A stretch of DNA of 62,440 bases from Phenylobacterium sp. (lineage in GTDB: Bacteria; Pseudomonadota; Alphaproteobacteria; Caulobacterales; Caulobacteraceae), in the NCBI RefSeq assembly GCF_030697925.1, contig NZ_JAUYOJ010000149.1:1-62440 (forward strand), in the 5' to 3' direction. This document shows positions 51,325-60,132 of this stretch, in pieces (positions within the stretch are counted from its first letter, which is position 1; each line of letters opens with the position of its first letter). The notes under the pieces were generated by a model. The model saw nothing but the letters and a program-made list of their open reading frames with translations, made no database searches and was not told where the DNA came from. Both the position numbers and the translations under genes were made by a program.

Positions 51325-52278
51325 TCAGACGGGGCGCTTCATCCGCACTTCACGCACCGTCTGGGTCGCGGAGTTCATGACGATGGTGTGGGTGTGGACG
51401 AAGCCGTCTTCGTACTGCACCCCGTCCAGCAGGGCGCCGTTGGTGACCCCCGTGGCCGCGAAGATCGCGTCGGCCCGCACCATCTCGTGCAGGTCGTACT
51501 TGCGGTCGAAGTCGGTGATGCCGACCCGCTTGGCGCGGGCCTTCTCGTCGGCGTTGCGGAACACCAGGCGGCCCTGGAACTGGCCCCCGACGCACTTCAG
51601 CGCCGCGCAGGCCAGCACGCCCTCGGGCGCCCCGCCCTGCCCCACATAGAGGTCGACGCCGGTCGAGGGGTCAGCGGTGTTCATCACCCCGGCCACGTCG
51701 CCGTCGGTGATCAGATAGACCCGCGCGCCCACCGAGCGGACGCTGGCGATGATGTCGGCGTGGCGCGGACGGTCCAGGACGCAGACGGTGATCTCGGACG
51801 CCTCCACGCCCTTGGCTTCCGCCAGGGCCTCGACGTTCTGGGCCGGCGTCTTGTCCAGATCGATGATCCCGGCCGGGAAGCCCGGCCCGCAGGCGATCTT
51901 GTCCATATAGGTGTCAGGAGCGTTGAGCAGGGTCCCCTTGGGCGCCCAGGCCATCACCGCCAGCGCATTGGCCATGGCCTTGGCGGTGAGCGTGGTGCCT
52001 TCCAGCGGGTCGAGCGCGATGTCGACCTTCGGGCCTTTGCCGCGACCGACCTTCTCGCCGATGTAGAGCATCGGCGCCTCGTCGCGCTCGCCCTCGCCGA
52101 TGACGATCTCGCCGTCGATGTCGAGGTCGTTGAGCGCGGTGCGCATGGCGTCGACGGCGGCCTGGTCGGCGGCCTTCTCGTCACCGCGACCCACCAGTTT
52201 CCAGGCGGCGATGGCGGCGATCTCGGTGACCCGGACCGCGTCCAGAACCAGGCCGCGATCCAGAACTTCGGAACTCAT
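51325..52278 (-). CDS. glpX: Class II fructose-1,6-bisphosphatase GlpX
   Basis: GlpX dephosphorylates fructose 1,6-bisphosphate in gluconeogenesis, using Mn2+ (some alphaproteobacterial forms also act on sedoheptulose bisphosphate). The 317-residue protein shows GEIVIGEGERDEAPMLYIGE and DIALDPLEGTTLTA, the metal and phosphate sites, and VYLITDGDVAGVM, YVGQGGAPEGVLACAALKC and ATGVTNGALLDGV. A GGGAGAG site precedes the ATG. It is 49 nt after hom and before recJ in one leftward operon. No other FBPase is in the window. Confidence 0.96.
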   Translation of the reverse strand: MSSEVLDRGLVLDAVRVTEIAAIAAWKLVGRGDEKAADQAAVDAMRTALNDLDIDGEIVIGEGERDEAPMLYIGEKVGRGKGPKVDIALDPLEGTTLTAKAMANALAVMAWAPKGTLLNAPDTYMDKIACGPGFPAGIIDLDKTPAQNVEALAEAKGVEASEITVCVLDRPRHADIIASVRSVGARVYLITDGDVAGVMNTADPSTGVDLYVGQGGAPEGVLACAALKCVGGQFQGRLVFRNADEKARAKRVGITDFDRKYDLHEMVRADAIFAATGVTNGALLDGVQYEDGFVHTHTIVMNSATQTVREVRMKRPV

Positions 52279-52327
52279 TGCGTCTCTCCCGCGCCCCCTG
52301 CTGGAGCGATCGATTATCTTTACAGTC

Positions 52328-53617
52328 TTAGATGCGCGCGATGCGCAAGAGCCGGGGTCTATCCAGCACGGACGACAGATTCGCGATGCGGTCGATCGCC
52401 GCCGTGAGCACGGATTCCGCGACCGCGTGGGTGGTTAGCACGATCGGCACGCCGTCTGCATTCTCCACGGGCTTCTGGAGGAAGCTTTCGATGGAAACGC
52501 CGGCTTCAGCGAGGGTCTCCGAGACCGCGGCGATGACGCCGGGCTCGTCCTTCACCAGGAATCGCAGATAGGCGCGGCTCATGCTCTTGGCCGGGTCGAC
52601 CGGCGTGAAGGGCTTTAACGTCGAGGCCTTGGCCTGGAACACCGGCCGGCTGGCTCCGGTCATGACGTCGGCGATGTCGGCGGCCACGGCGGCGGCCGTG
52701 GGACCAGCTCCCGCGCCCGGGCCCTGGATGAAGATGCGGCCGATCCGCGTGCCCTCGATGAACAGCGCGTTGAGCGCCCCGCCGGCCTGGGCCAGGGGAT
52801 GGTTGAGCGCCACCAGGGTGGGATGGACCCGCACCAGCACGCCCTCCTCCGAGCGGCTGGCCGAGGCGATCAGCTTGATCCGGTAGCCTAGATCCTTGGC
52901 GAGCTGGATGTCCAGCAGGGCCACCTGGTCGATGCCTTCGATCTCAGCGGCCGCATAGTTCGGCGCGCAGCCGAAGGCGAGCGCCGCGAGGATCGAGATC
53001 TTGTGAGCGGCGTCGAACCCGCCGACGTCCATGGTCGGGTCGGCCTCGGCGTAGCCCAGGCGCTGGGCCTCGGCCAGCACCTCGGCGAACGGACGGCCGC
53101 CGGTCTCCATCTCCGTGAGGATATAGTTGCAGGTGCCGTTGAGGATGCCCGCGACAGACATGACGTCGTCGCCGACCATGGCCTCGCGCAACATCTTCAC
53201 CGCCGGGGTGCCGCCCATGACGGCGGCCTCGAACAGCAGCGGTACGCCCTTGGCCTCTGCCAGGGCCGCCAGCTCGGCCCCATGCTCGGCGATCAGAGCC
53301 TTGTTGGCGGTCACGACGGGCTTGCCGGCGTTCAGCGCCGCCTCGACGGCGGCCTTGGCCGGACCGTCGGAGCCGCCGATCAGCTCGACGAAGATGTCGT
53401 TGTCCGGCGAGCCGGCGAGCGCCACGGGATCGTCGAACCAGGGCAGGTTGGAGATGTCGTAGGCCCGGGGCCGCGAGCGCGAGCGCGCCGAGACACCGGT
53501 GACCGACGCCGTGGCCCCCGCCGGGGCGAAACCGGGCCGGTCGGACAGGAAGTTCAGCAGGCCCCCGCCCACGGTGCCGAGGCCCGCGACGCCGACGCGC
53601 CAGTTCGATCTGCTCAT
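52328..53617 (-). CDS. hom: Homoserine dehydrogenase
   Basis: This enzyme reduces aspartate semialdehyde to homoserine for threonine and methionine synthesis. The 429-residue protein has the nucleotide motif VGVAGLGTVGGGLL, the NAD domain, the substrate segment NGTCNYILTEM, the DPTMDVGGFDAAHKISILAALAFG catalytic region with its lysine and aspartates, and a C-terminal ACT domain (LRFLVKDEPGVIAAVSETLAEAGVSIES) that would give threonine feedback control. The ATG overlaps the aminotransferase stop by 4 nt. It is monofunctional, so aspartokinase is elsewhere. It fits metC in the same window as part of methionine synthesis. Confidence 0.96.
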   Translation of the reverse strand: MSRSNWRVGVAGLGTVGGGLLNFLSDRPGFAPAGATASVTGVSARSRSRPRAYDISNLPWFDDPVALAGSPDNDIFVELIGGSDGPAKAAVEAALNAGKPVVTANKALIAEHGAELAALAEAKGVPLLFEAAVMGGTPAVKMLREAMVGDDVMSVAGILNGTCNYILTEMETGGRPFAEVLAEAQRLGYAEADPTMDVGGFDAAHKISILAALAFGCAPNYAAAEIEGIDQVALLDIQLAKDLGYRIKLIASASRSEEGVLVRVHPTLVALNHPLAQAGGALNALFIEGTRIGRIFIQGPGAGAGPTAAAVAADIADVMTGASRPVFQAKASTLKPFTPVDPAKSMSRAYLRFLVKDEPGVIAAVSETLAEAGVSIESFLQKPVENADGVPIVLTTHAVAESVLTAAIDRIANLSSVLDRPRLLRIARI

Positions 53618-54834
53618 TGGGCCGCCAAGGTGTTGTGGGCGCGGCCGAGGATCTCGTCGGCGTTGGCCAGGAACTTCTTCACATTGCGCGCCGCCTGGCG
53701 GATCCGGTGTTCGTTCTCGACCAGGCCGATGCGCACATAGCCCTCGCCGTACTCGCCGAAGGCCGCGCCGGGGGAGACAGCGACGCCAGCCTCCTCGATC
53801 AGCAGCTTGGCGAACAGCAGGGAGCCGACCGCCTTGAATTTTTCCGGCAACGGCGCCCAGGCGAACATGGAGGCCGGCGGCGACGGGATGTCCCAGCCGG
53901 CGCGGGCCATGGAAGTTACCAGGGTGTCGCGGCGCGACTTGTAGATGGCCCGGATATCGTCGACGCAATCCTGAGGTCCGTTCAGCGCCGCGGCGGCGGC
54001 CACCTGGATCGGCGTGTAGGCGCCGTAGTCCAGATAGGACTTCACCCGCGCCAGGGCCGCGCACATGCGTTCGTTGCCCACCACCATGCCAACCCGCCAG
54101 CCGGCCATGGCGTAGGTCTTGGACAGGGAATTGACCTCGACGGCCAGATCCTTTGCGCCGTCGACCTGCAGGATCGAGGGCGGCGGATTGTCGTCGAAAT
54201 AGATCTCGGAATAGGCGACGTCGGACAGGACCAGCAGGTCGTGCTTCTTCGCCAGCGCCACAGCCTCCTTGTAGAAGTCGAGGTCCACCCACTGGGCGGT
54301 CGGGTTCGACGGATAGGACAGGATCAGGACGCTGGGCGCCGGGCTGGAATGGCGCATCGCCGCGCTGACCCCCGAAAGGTACTCCTCCGGCGACGGCGCG
54401 GGCACGTGGCGGATCACTCCGCCGGCCATGATGAAACCGTAGGCGTGGATCGGATAGGCCGGATTGGGGCAGAGAATCACGTCGCCGGGGGCGGTGAGCG
54501 CCTGGGCGAGGTTGGCGAAGCCCTCCTTCGATCCCAGGGTGGCGATCACCTCGGTGTCGGGATTGAGCGTCACGCCGAAGCGTCGCTTGTAGTAGCCGGC
54601 CATGGCGCGGCGCAGGCCGACAATCCCCTTGGAGGCGGAGTAGCGGCCGGCCTTCGGGTCGCGGGCGGTTTCGATCAACTTGTCGACGATATGCTTGGGT
54701 GTCGGCATGTCTGGATTGCCCATGCCGAAGTCGATGATGTCCGTACCCTGGGCGCGCAGGCGCGCCTTGATGCGGTTCACTTCCTCGAAGACGTAAGGCG
54801 GAAGGCGGCGGATTCGGTGGAATTCAGGGGTCAT
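53614..54834 (-). CDS. AlaC-type class I/II aminotransferase (LL-DAP/alanine type)
   Basis: This 406-residue PLP enzyme has MGNPDMPTPKHIVDKL, SASKGIVGLRRAMAGYY, LGSKEGFANLAQALTAPGD and the PLP-lysine motif SLSKTYAMAGWRVGM, which puts it with the AlaC/YfdZ alanine aminotransferases often labelled LL-diaminopimelate aminotransferase. Its gene is first in an operon with hom, overlapping it by 4 nt, so it may supply or use aspartate/glutamate-family amino donors for homoserine synthesis. The annotated alternative (LL-DAP aminotransferase) is less likely, since proteobacteria use the succinylase route. The gene faces phaC across a lipoprotein gene. Confidence 0.85.
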   Translation of the reverse strand: MTPEFHRIRRLPPYVFEEVNRIKARLRAQGTDIIDFGMGNPDMPTPKHIVDKLIETARDPKAGRYSASKGIVGLRRAMAGYYKRRFGVTLNPDTEVIATLGSKEGFANLAQALTAPGDVILCPNPAYPIHAYGFIMAGGVIRHVPAPSPEEYLSGVSAAMRHSSPAPSVLILSYPSNPTAQWVDLDFYKEAVALAKKHDLLVLSDVAYSEIYFDDNPPPSILQVDGAKDLAVEVNSLSKTYAMAGWRVGMVVGNERMCAALARVKSYLDYGAYTPIQVAAAAALNGPQDCVDDIRAIYKSRRDTLVTSMARAGWDIPSPPASMFAWAPLPEKFKAVGSLLFAKLLIEEAGVAVSPGAAFGEYGEGYVRIGLVENEHRIRQAARNVKKFLANADEILGRAHNTLAAQ

Positions 54835-54949
54835 GGAGAGCTCGTGCCGCGGGACGGGCGGCGGTATGGGAGCTGAAGTCGCGCATGGATAGCCCCCGTC
54901 CGGGGAGCCGCCAAGCAGGTTCAAGGTGATTTATGCCCCCGCCAGCCTC

Positions 54950-55399
54950 TTATCTGGGCAGCGGAGGCGGGGTAGCTCGCTCCCGAATTTGCCGCGCAAA
55001 GGCTTCCGAGGCCGCCGTGGTGGAGGCGTCGCTGTCGCCGCCGGGGGCGACCATGGCCTGGGCGCGGCTGACGAAGCGCTCCGTCCCGGTCAAGGTCCAG
55101 GTGTTCGGAGCCGTTTCGCGGTCCAGCCTGGCCGCGGCCACTTCGAGCTGGTCGACCGCGCGGCCGAACTCACGCAGGGGACGCTGGTTGGCCGGCAGCG
55201 GCGGAATCTCAGAAAAGGTTGGGTAGTCGGTCGAGGCGCGCGCCATCCTGGCCACTTCGGCGGCCACCGGCGAGGCCGGATCCACCGTCGCTGTCTTGAA
55301 CGGACTGGCCGCGCAACCGCTCAGCAGCACAGCACCGCAGACGCAGGCGAAGCCGCACGGCGTGGGCCGGTTCACGAAAAGTCGAAGCAACGCGTTCAT
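54950..55399 (-). CDS. Hypothetical lipoprotein
   Basis: The 149-residue product has an export signal with lipobox LLSGC (Cys29) after a basic N-terminus. The mature part is largely helical (residues 40-149), with PTFSEIPPLPANQRPLREFGRAVDQLE as its most distinctive stretch, in two blocks here: PTFSEIPPLPANQRP and LREFGRAVDQLE. It ends in a proline tail. I do not recognise a named family. It is upstream of the aminotransferase on the same strand (gap 115 nt) and divergent from phaC across 91 nt. The start site AGGGAA lies close to the ATG. Confidence 0.7.
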   Translation of the reverse strand: MNALLRLFVNRPTPCGFACVCGAVLLSGCAASPFKTATVDPASPVAAEVARMARASTDYPTFSEIPPLPANQRPLREFGRAVDQLEVAAARLDRETAPNTWTLTGTERFVSRAQAMVAPGGDSDASTTAASEAFARQIRERATPPPLPR

Positions 55400-55490
55400 T
55401 TCCCTGCCGGTCTTATGCCATGATCGCTTCGGGCGAAAGAGCGCGAGCGCGCCGCAGCCCAAACCAGTCGGGGTCGGGAGGATAAAGTCC

Positions 55491-57443
55491 ATGAGCGAAC
55501 AACCGTCTGGGCCGACCAAATCCAAGGCCAAGAAGAAGGCCAAGTCCGCTGACAAAGCCGGCAAGAAGGCCGCCAAGGCCGCCACCGCGCCGGCGTTTGA
55601 GCCCATGCCGTCACCGCAGGCCAAGGCCAATGGCGAACTGACGCGCAGCTTCGAGGCGCCGGGGCTCAACGGCGAGCAACGCGAGATCATCGAGAAGATG
55701 TCGGCCAACCTGGCGCGCGCCGCCCTGACCGCTCAGGGCGCCATCGCCGAGGCGGCCCTACGCCAGGCCGAGCGACCAGCGGCCCTGTCCCCCGACCCGT
55801 TCCACGTGGCTCCGGCCCTCACCGACGTCATGGGTCGGTTGTCATCCCAGCCCGAGCGGCTGGTCCGCGCCCAGGCCGACCTCTTCCAGCGCTATCTCGA
55901 ACTCTGGCAGTCGGCCGCCCGCAAAGCCTCGGGCGAAACGGTCGAACCCGTGGTCAGCCCGGCCAAGGGCGACAAGCGCTTCAACGATCCCGACTGGGCC
56001 GAGAACCCGGTCTTCGACGTGATCAAGCAGTCCTACCTGCTGACTTCGAACTGGTTGAACGCGCTGGTCTCCGACGTTCAGGACGTCGATCCGATGAACA
56101 AGCGCCAGGTCGAGTTCTTCATGAAGATGCTCACCGACGCCTTCTCGCCGTCGAATTTCCTGGCCTCGAACCCCGCGGCCCTGCGCGAGGCCATGTCCAG
56201 CCAGGGCGAATCCCTGGTGCGGGGGATGGAAAACTTCGCCGCCGACCTGCAACGCGGCGGGGGCAAGCTGTCGATCAGTCAGACCGACTACGAGATGTTC
56301 GAGATCGGCCGCAACGTGGCCACGGCGCCGGGCAAGGTCATCTTCCAGAACGAGATCCTGCAGCTCATCCAGTTCCAGCCGACCACGGAACAGGTCCATG
56401 AGATTCCGCTGCTGATCTTCCCGCCCTGGATCAACAAGTTCTACATCCTGGACCTGCGGCCCGAGAACTCGATGATCCGCTGGCTGGCGGACCAGGGCTT
56501 CACGGTGTTCGTGGCGTCCTGGGTCAATCCGGATCAGAAGCTCGCCGCCAAGACCTTCGACGACTACATGCACCAGGGCATCTATGAGGCCACGGACGCG
56601 GCCATGGCCCAGGCCGGCGTGACCCAGGTCAACACCGTCGGCTACTGCATAGGCGGCACCCTTCTCTCCTCGACGCTCGCCCACATGGCGGCCAAGGGTG
56701 ACAAGCGGATCGCCTCGGCCACCTTCTTCGCCGCCCAGCAGGACTTCGCCGAGGCCGGCGACCTGCTGCTGTTCACCAACGAGGACTGGCTGAGCGATCT
56801 CGAGAAGCAGATGGACGCCGGCGGCGGAGTGCTGTCGGGCAAGACCATGGCCGACACCTTCAACATGCTGCGGTCCAACGACCTGATCTGGTCGTTCTTC
56901 GTCAGCAACTACCTGATGGGCAAGGAGCCCAAGCCCTTCGACCTGCTGTTCTGGAACTCCGACCAGACCCGCATGCCCAAGGCCCTGCACCTGTTCTACC
57001 TGCGAAAGTTCTACGGCGAGAACGCCCTGGCGAAGGGTGAGCTGGTCATGGACAACGTCAAGCTCGACCTTAGCAAGGTGAAGACCCCGGTCTATGTCCA
57101 GTCGTCCAAGGAGGACCACATCGCCCCGATGCGGTCGGTCTATCGCGGGGCCAAGCTGTTCGGCGGGCCGGTCACCTTCACCCTGGCGGGATCGGGCCAC
57201 ATTGCTGGGGTGATCAACGCCCCGGTGGCCAACAAGTACCAGCACTGGACCAACGCCAACCTGCCCGACACCCCCGAGGCCTGGATGGATGGGGCCAAGG
57301 AGACACCCGGCTCCTGGTGGCCGCACTGGGCCGAGTGGCTGAAAGCCAAGTCCGGCGGCATGGTCGAGGCCCGCGACCCGGCCAAGGGCAAGTTCAAGCC
57401 GATCGAGGACGCGCCCGGCTCCTATGTGAAGGTGAAGTCGTAG
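55491..57443 (+). CDS. phaC: Class I poly(3-hydroxyalkanoate) synthase PhaC
   Basis: PhaC polymerises (R)-3-hydroxyacyl-CoA into storage granules. The 650-residue class I enzyme has the PhaC N-terminal domain (FNDPDWAENPVFDVIKQSYLL) and an alpha/beta-hydrolase core with the lipase-like box GYCIGGTLL (catalytic Cys386), the Asp in SSKEDHIAPMRSVY and the His in AGSGHIAGVIN. An unusual 24-residue lysine/alanine-rich tract at residues 10-33 (KSKAKKKAKSADKAGKKAAK) precedes it; its charge could bind nucleoid DNA or other granule proteins. It is followed 4 nt later by a hydrolase gene. GGGAGGA precedes the ATG. Confidence 0.96.
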   Translation: MSEQPSGPTKSKAKKKAKSADKAGKKAAKAATAPAFEPMPSPQAKANGELTRSFEAPGLNGEQREIIEKMSANLARAALTAQGAIAEAALRQAERPAALSPDPFHVAPALTDVMGRLSSQPERLVRAQADLFQRYLELWQSAARKASGETVEPVVSPAKGDKRFNDPDWAENPVFDVIKQSYLLTSNWLNALVSDVQDVDPMNKRQVEFFMKMLTDAFSPSNFLASNPAALREAMSSQGESLVRGMENFAADLQRGGGKLSISQTDYEMFEIGRNVATAPGKVIFQNEILQLIQFQPTTEQVHEIPLLIFPPWINKFYILDLRPENSMIRWLADQGFTVFVASWVNPDQKLAAKTFDDYMHQGIYEATDAAMAQAGVTQVNTVGYCIGGTLLSSTLAHMAAKGDKRIASATFFAAQQDFAEAGDLLLFTNEDWLSDLEKQMDAGGGVLSGKTMADTFNMLRSNDLIWSFFVSNYLMGKEPKPFDLLFWNSDQTRMPKALHLFYLRKFYGENALAKGELVMDNVKLDLSKVKTPVYVQSSKEDHIAPMRSVYRGAKLFGGPVTFTLAGSGHIAGVINAPVANKYQHWTNANLPDTPEAWMDGAKETPGSWWPHWAEWLKAKSGGMVEARDPAKGKFKPIEDAPGSYVKVKS

Positions 57444-57447
57444 GTTC

Positions 57448-58401
57448 ATGTTCAAACTGTTGTTGGTGGGCCTGGGCGTACTCCTGGCCCTCTGGATCGG
57501 CGCGGGGTTCGCGGTGGTCGCCGCGGCCGGGCCGTTCAAACCCGACGGGAGCTTCGTCGACATCGGCGGGCGCAAGCTGCGGCTGGTCTGCAAGGGCCCG
57601 AAGTCCACTCTCCCCGTCGTCTGGATGGAGGCCGGCGCCTGGGGCCTGGCCGCCGACTTCGCCGCCGTGCAGCAGAAGCTCACGGCGCGCGGCCTGCGGT
57701 CCTGCGCCTATGACCGGGCCGGCCTCGGCTTCTCCGATCCCGGCCCCAAGCCGCGCGACAGCGCCGCCATCGCCGCCGACCTGGAAAAGCTGGTCGCCGC
57801 CTCGGGCGAGCGCGGCCCTTTCATCCTCATGGGTCATTCCATGGGCGGCCAGCACGTGCGGCTGTTCGCCGGCAAAAACCCCGACAAGGTCGCGGGCCTG
57901 GTGCTGCTGGAAGCCACCACGCCGGAAATGACCAGCGACCCGCGCGCCGAGCGGTTCCTGTCGCGGGTGCGCACAGTGGGCCGGATCACCGCCGTGGCCG
58001 GCAGCCTGGGGCTGATCCGCGTCGCCTACGGCTTCGGCGACCGCATCGGCTTGCCGCCCCAGGGTTCGGCGGAGAAGAAGCACGCCTTCGTCTCGGGCCG
58101 ACACACCCGCACCGCCGCCGACGAGGTCCTGGCCTGGACTCAAGGCTCGATCCAGGCTGGCGCGGTCTCGCTGGACCCGGCCTGGCCGGTCGCCGTGGTC
58201 ACCGCCGGCGACGCCGCGCGCATGGCCGAGTGGAACATCGCCCGCCGCGCGCCTGAGCGCGCCTCCCGCGACGGCCGGTACGAGAACGTCCCCGACGCCG
58301 AGCACGCCACCTTGCTGGGCCTCACCCATGCCGACGCGGTGGTCCGCGCCGTCGACCATGTCCTGAAGGCGCTGCCGCGCCCTGCTCCGGAGCTACCATG
58401 A
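57448..58401 (+). CDS. Alpha/beta-hydrolase, membrane-anchored or exported
   Basis: The 317-residue protein starts with one hydrophobic helix (about residues 3-27, an anchor or signal) and then an alpha/beta-hydrolase fold: a strand VVWMEAGAWG, the YDRAGLGFSDPG loop, the nucleophile elbow MGHSMGGQHVR with a canonical Ser, and a late His in DAEHATLLG, possibly completing the triad. The role is unknown; being only 4 nt downstream of phaC it is probably co-transcribed, and it might act on hydroxyacyl oligomers, but an extracytoplasmic site would argue against granule work. Its ATGA overlaps the next gene. Confidence 0.82.
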   Translation: MFKLLLVGLGVLLALWIGAGFAVVAAAGPFKPDGSFVDIGGRKLRLVCKGPKSTLPVVWMEAGAWGLAADFAAVQQKLTARGLRSCAYDRAGLGFSDPGPKPRDSAAIAADLEKLVAASGERGPFILMGHSMGGQHVRLFAGKNPDKVAGLVLLEATTPEMTSDPRAERFLSRVRTVGRITAVAGSLGLIRVAYGFGDRIGLPPQGSAEKKHAFVSGRHTRTAADEVLAWTQGSIQAGAVSLDPAWPVAVVTAGDAARMAEWNIARRAPERASRDGRYENVPDAEHATLLGLTHADAVVRAVDHVLKALPRPAPELP

Positions 58402-58952
58402 AGGCCTTCGCCCTCCCCGCCCTGCTGATGCTGCTCGCCGCCCCGGCCCAGGCGGCGACGCCGCAGGAGACGTTCTTCGCGCGCCTCAGCGCCCTGTGCG
58501 GCAAGAGCTTCACCGGACGCGTGGTGACGACCGATCCTGCCGACGCCGCCTTCGCGGGCAAGGCGCTGGTCATGACCGTCAAGACCTGCAGCGCCAACGA
58601 AGTCCGGATCCCGTTCCACGTGGGCGAGGACAGGTCGCGAACCTGGGTGGTGACCCGCGTCAACACCGGCCTGCGCCTGAAGCACGACCATCGCCACGCC
58701 GACGGGACCGAGGACGTGGTCAGCCAGTACGGCGGCGATACGACATCACCGGGCACGGCGTCACGCCAGGAGTTCCCGGTGGACCGGTTCTCCAAGGACC
58801 TGTTCGTCCGCGAGAATCGGGGGGTGTCAGTGACCAATGTCTGGGCGATGGAGGTCGAACCGGGGAAGACCTTCGCCTACGAACTAAGCCGGCCGGAGCG
58901 GCGCTTCCGGGTGGAGTTCGATCTGGCCGCGCCAATCTCCCCGGCGCCCTAG
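58398..58952 (+). CDS. Exported hypothetical protein
   Basis: The 184-residue product has a Sec signal peptide (residues 1-19, cleaved after AQA) and a beta-rich mature domain with two cysteines (LCGKSF and VKTCSANE) that could form a disulfide. The middle part, LRLKHDHRHADGTEDVVSQYGGD, is histidine-rich and could bind a metal. I do not recognise the family beyond this. It overlaps the preceding hydrolase by 4 nt and would be translated with it, making a phaC-hydrolase-secreted protein unit. Confidence 0.72.
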   Translation: MKAFALPALLMLLAAPAQAATPQETFFARLSALCGKSFTGRVVTTDPADAAFAGKALVMTVKTCSANEVRIPFHVGEDRSRTWVVTRVNTGLRLKHDHRHADGTEDVVSQYGGDTTSPGTASRQEFPVDRFSKDLFVRENRGVSVTNVWAMEVEPGKTFAYELSRPERRFRVEFDLAAPISPAP

Positions 58953-58974
58953 CCGGGGAGAGCACGAGGCTTCC

Positions 58975-59679
58975 CTAGGCCGCGAAGCGCGCGATGACAT
59001 CGGCCAGCGGAACCTGACCCTTCATCGCTCCGGACCCGGCGGGGGTCTCGCCCGCCTCGATGGCCAGGCCGAACACGAAGGCCGGATCAGTCTCGATCCG
59101 CCGCCGCATCGCCGCCAGCCGTGGATAGGTCGAGACGTCGAGCACCTCGTGGAACTCCGCCCAGCGCGCCACGCCGGCCAGGACGCCGTCGGCCAGGGTC
59201 GGATGATCACCGACCAGATAGGGTCCGTCGCCGACCAAGGCCTCCAGCCGCGCGTGACGTTCGATCACCGCCTTGCGCCCATAGGCGCGCAGCGGCGCCT
59301 GCATCGCCGGGTCAGGTGGGTTCATCTCCAGCGCCGCCCAGAGCGGGCTGAAGGCGCCGGTGAAGCCGGTGTTCACGAAGCCGATGAGCTGGTGCATGCG
59401 GTCGGCCTCGGGTGTGCCCGGCGCAAAACTGACGCGGCGTTCCGTGTCGCGGGTCTCCAGCCACTGGGCGATGGCCACGGTCTCGGTCAGCACTCGGCCG
59501 TCGTCGGTGATCAGGATCGGCGTCTCGCCCCGGTCGTTCAGGCGTCTGTAGTCGTCGCTCTTCATGTCTTTCAACATGTCGACGCGGCATAGGCTGTAGG
59601 GCTGGCCCAGCCACTCGAAGGCGGCCACCAGGCCGGTCGCGCTTCCCAGCGGGAAGCCGTAGACCAGGATCGGTTCCAT
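58975..59679 (-). CDS. Glutathione S-transferase family protein
   Basis: The 234-residue protein has the N-terminal thioredoxin-like GST domain (YGFPLGSATGLVAAFEWLGQPYSL, then GETPILITDDGRVLTETVAIAQWLE with the cis-Pro and the Glu/Thr glutathione site) and the helical C-terminal domain (LVGDHPTLADGVLAGVARW). No catalytic Ser or Cys is certain: residue 11 or so of the first loop is Leu/Gly/Ser. It would conjugate or reduce substrates with glutathione. It is divergent from the HxlR regulator gene, with two palindromes in between, suggesting regulation by it. A GGAG site precedes the ATG. Confidence 0.85.
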   Translation of the reverse strand: MEPILVYGFPLGSATGLVAAFEWLGQPYSLCRVDMLKDMKSDDYRRLNDRGETPILITDDGRVLTETVAIAQWLETRDTERRVSFAPGTPEADRMHQLIGFVNTGFTGAFSPLWAALEMNPPDPAMQAPLRAYGRKAVIERHARLEALVGDGPYLVGDHPTLADGVLAGVARWAEFHEVLDVSTYPRLAAMRRRIETDPAFVFGLAIEAGETPAGSGAMKGQVPLADVIARFAA

Positions 59680-59707
59680 TGTTCGCTCCGTGATGTTTTG
59701 AGGATCA

Positions 59708-59719
59708 CGCTGCGCAGCG
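59708..59719. promoter_or_regulatory. 12-bp palindrome CGCTGCGCAGCG in the GST/HxlR gap
   Basis: This is a perfect inverted repeat with no spacer, 29 nt upstream of the GST ATG. Short GC-rich palindromes are fairly common in GC-rich DNA, so alone it is weak evidence; together with the palindrome at 59761-59770 it marks a possible operator region. Confidence 0.3.
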
Positions 59720-59760
59720 AGCCTGGAACTTGGGCGCCGGGCTCCCAATGTAAATGACGC

Positions 59761-59770
59761 ACAAATTTGT
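59761..59770. promoter_or_regulatory. AT-rich palindrome ACAAATTTGT upstream of the HxlR gene
   Basis: This is a perfect 10-bp inverted repeat 18 nt before the HxlR ATG, in a locally AT-rich stretch (GTAAATGACGCACAAATTT). HxlR proteins bind as dimers to palindromes of this type. It is the best candidate for a site controlling both divergent genes. Confidence 0.45.
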
Positions 59771-59787
59771 AACCGAGGGTCCGCCGC

Positions 59788-60132
59788 ATGAAGGACGTCG
59801 TCTCCCGCTGCCCCATCGAGGAAGTCATGCGGGTGCTCAGCGGTCGCTGGCCGACCTTGCTGCTCTACTATCTGAAGGACGGGACCAAGCGGTTCAGCGA
59901 CCTGAAGCGCGACAATCCCACGGTCTCGGCGCGAATGCTGTCGCTGGAGCTGCGCAAACTGGAGGACGCCGGGATCGTCCGGCGCACGGCGCATCGCGGC
60001 TATCCATTGCGGGTCGACTATGACCTCACCCCGTCCGGGCTGAAGCTCGTGCCGCTAATCGACGGGTTGGGCGACTGGTGGGACCACACCGCCGAGGATC
60101 GGTCGGGGGTGCGGATCCGGGACGCGGCTTAG
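59788..60132 (+). CDS. HxlR-family winged-helix regulator
   Basis: This 114-residue protein is a dimeric HxlR/MarR-type regulator. The signature begins CPIEEVMRVLSGRWPTLLLYYLKDGTKRFSDLKR (in parts: CPIEEVMRVLSGRW and GTKRFSDLKR), then SARMLSLELRKLEDAGIVRR and the wing YPLRVDYDLTPSG. Cys8 near the N-terminus is at the position where many family members carry a redox- or electrophile-sensing cysteine. It is divergent from a GST gene, the usual arrangement for a detoxification regulator. GAGGG precedes the ATG. It shares its stop region (TTAG) with msrB. Confidence 0.9.
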   Translation: MKDVVSRCPIEEVMRVLSGRWPTLLLYYLKDGTKRFSDLKRDNPTVSARMLSLELRKLEDAGIVRRTAHRGYPLRVDYDLTPSGLKLVPLIDGLGDWWDHTAEDRSGVRIRDAA

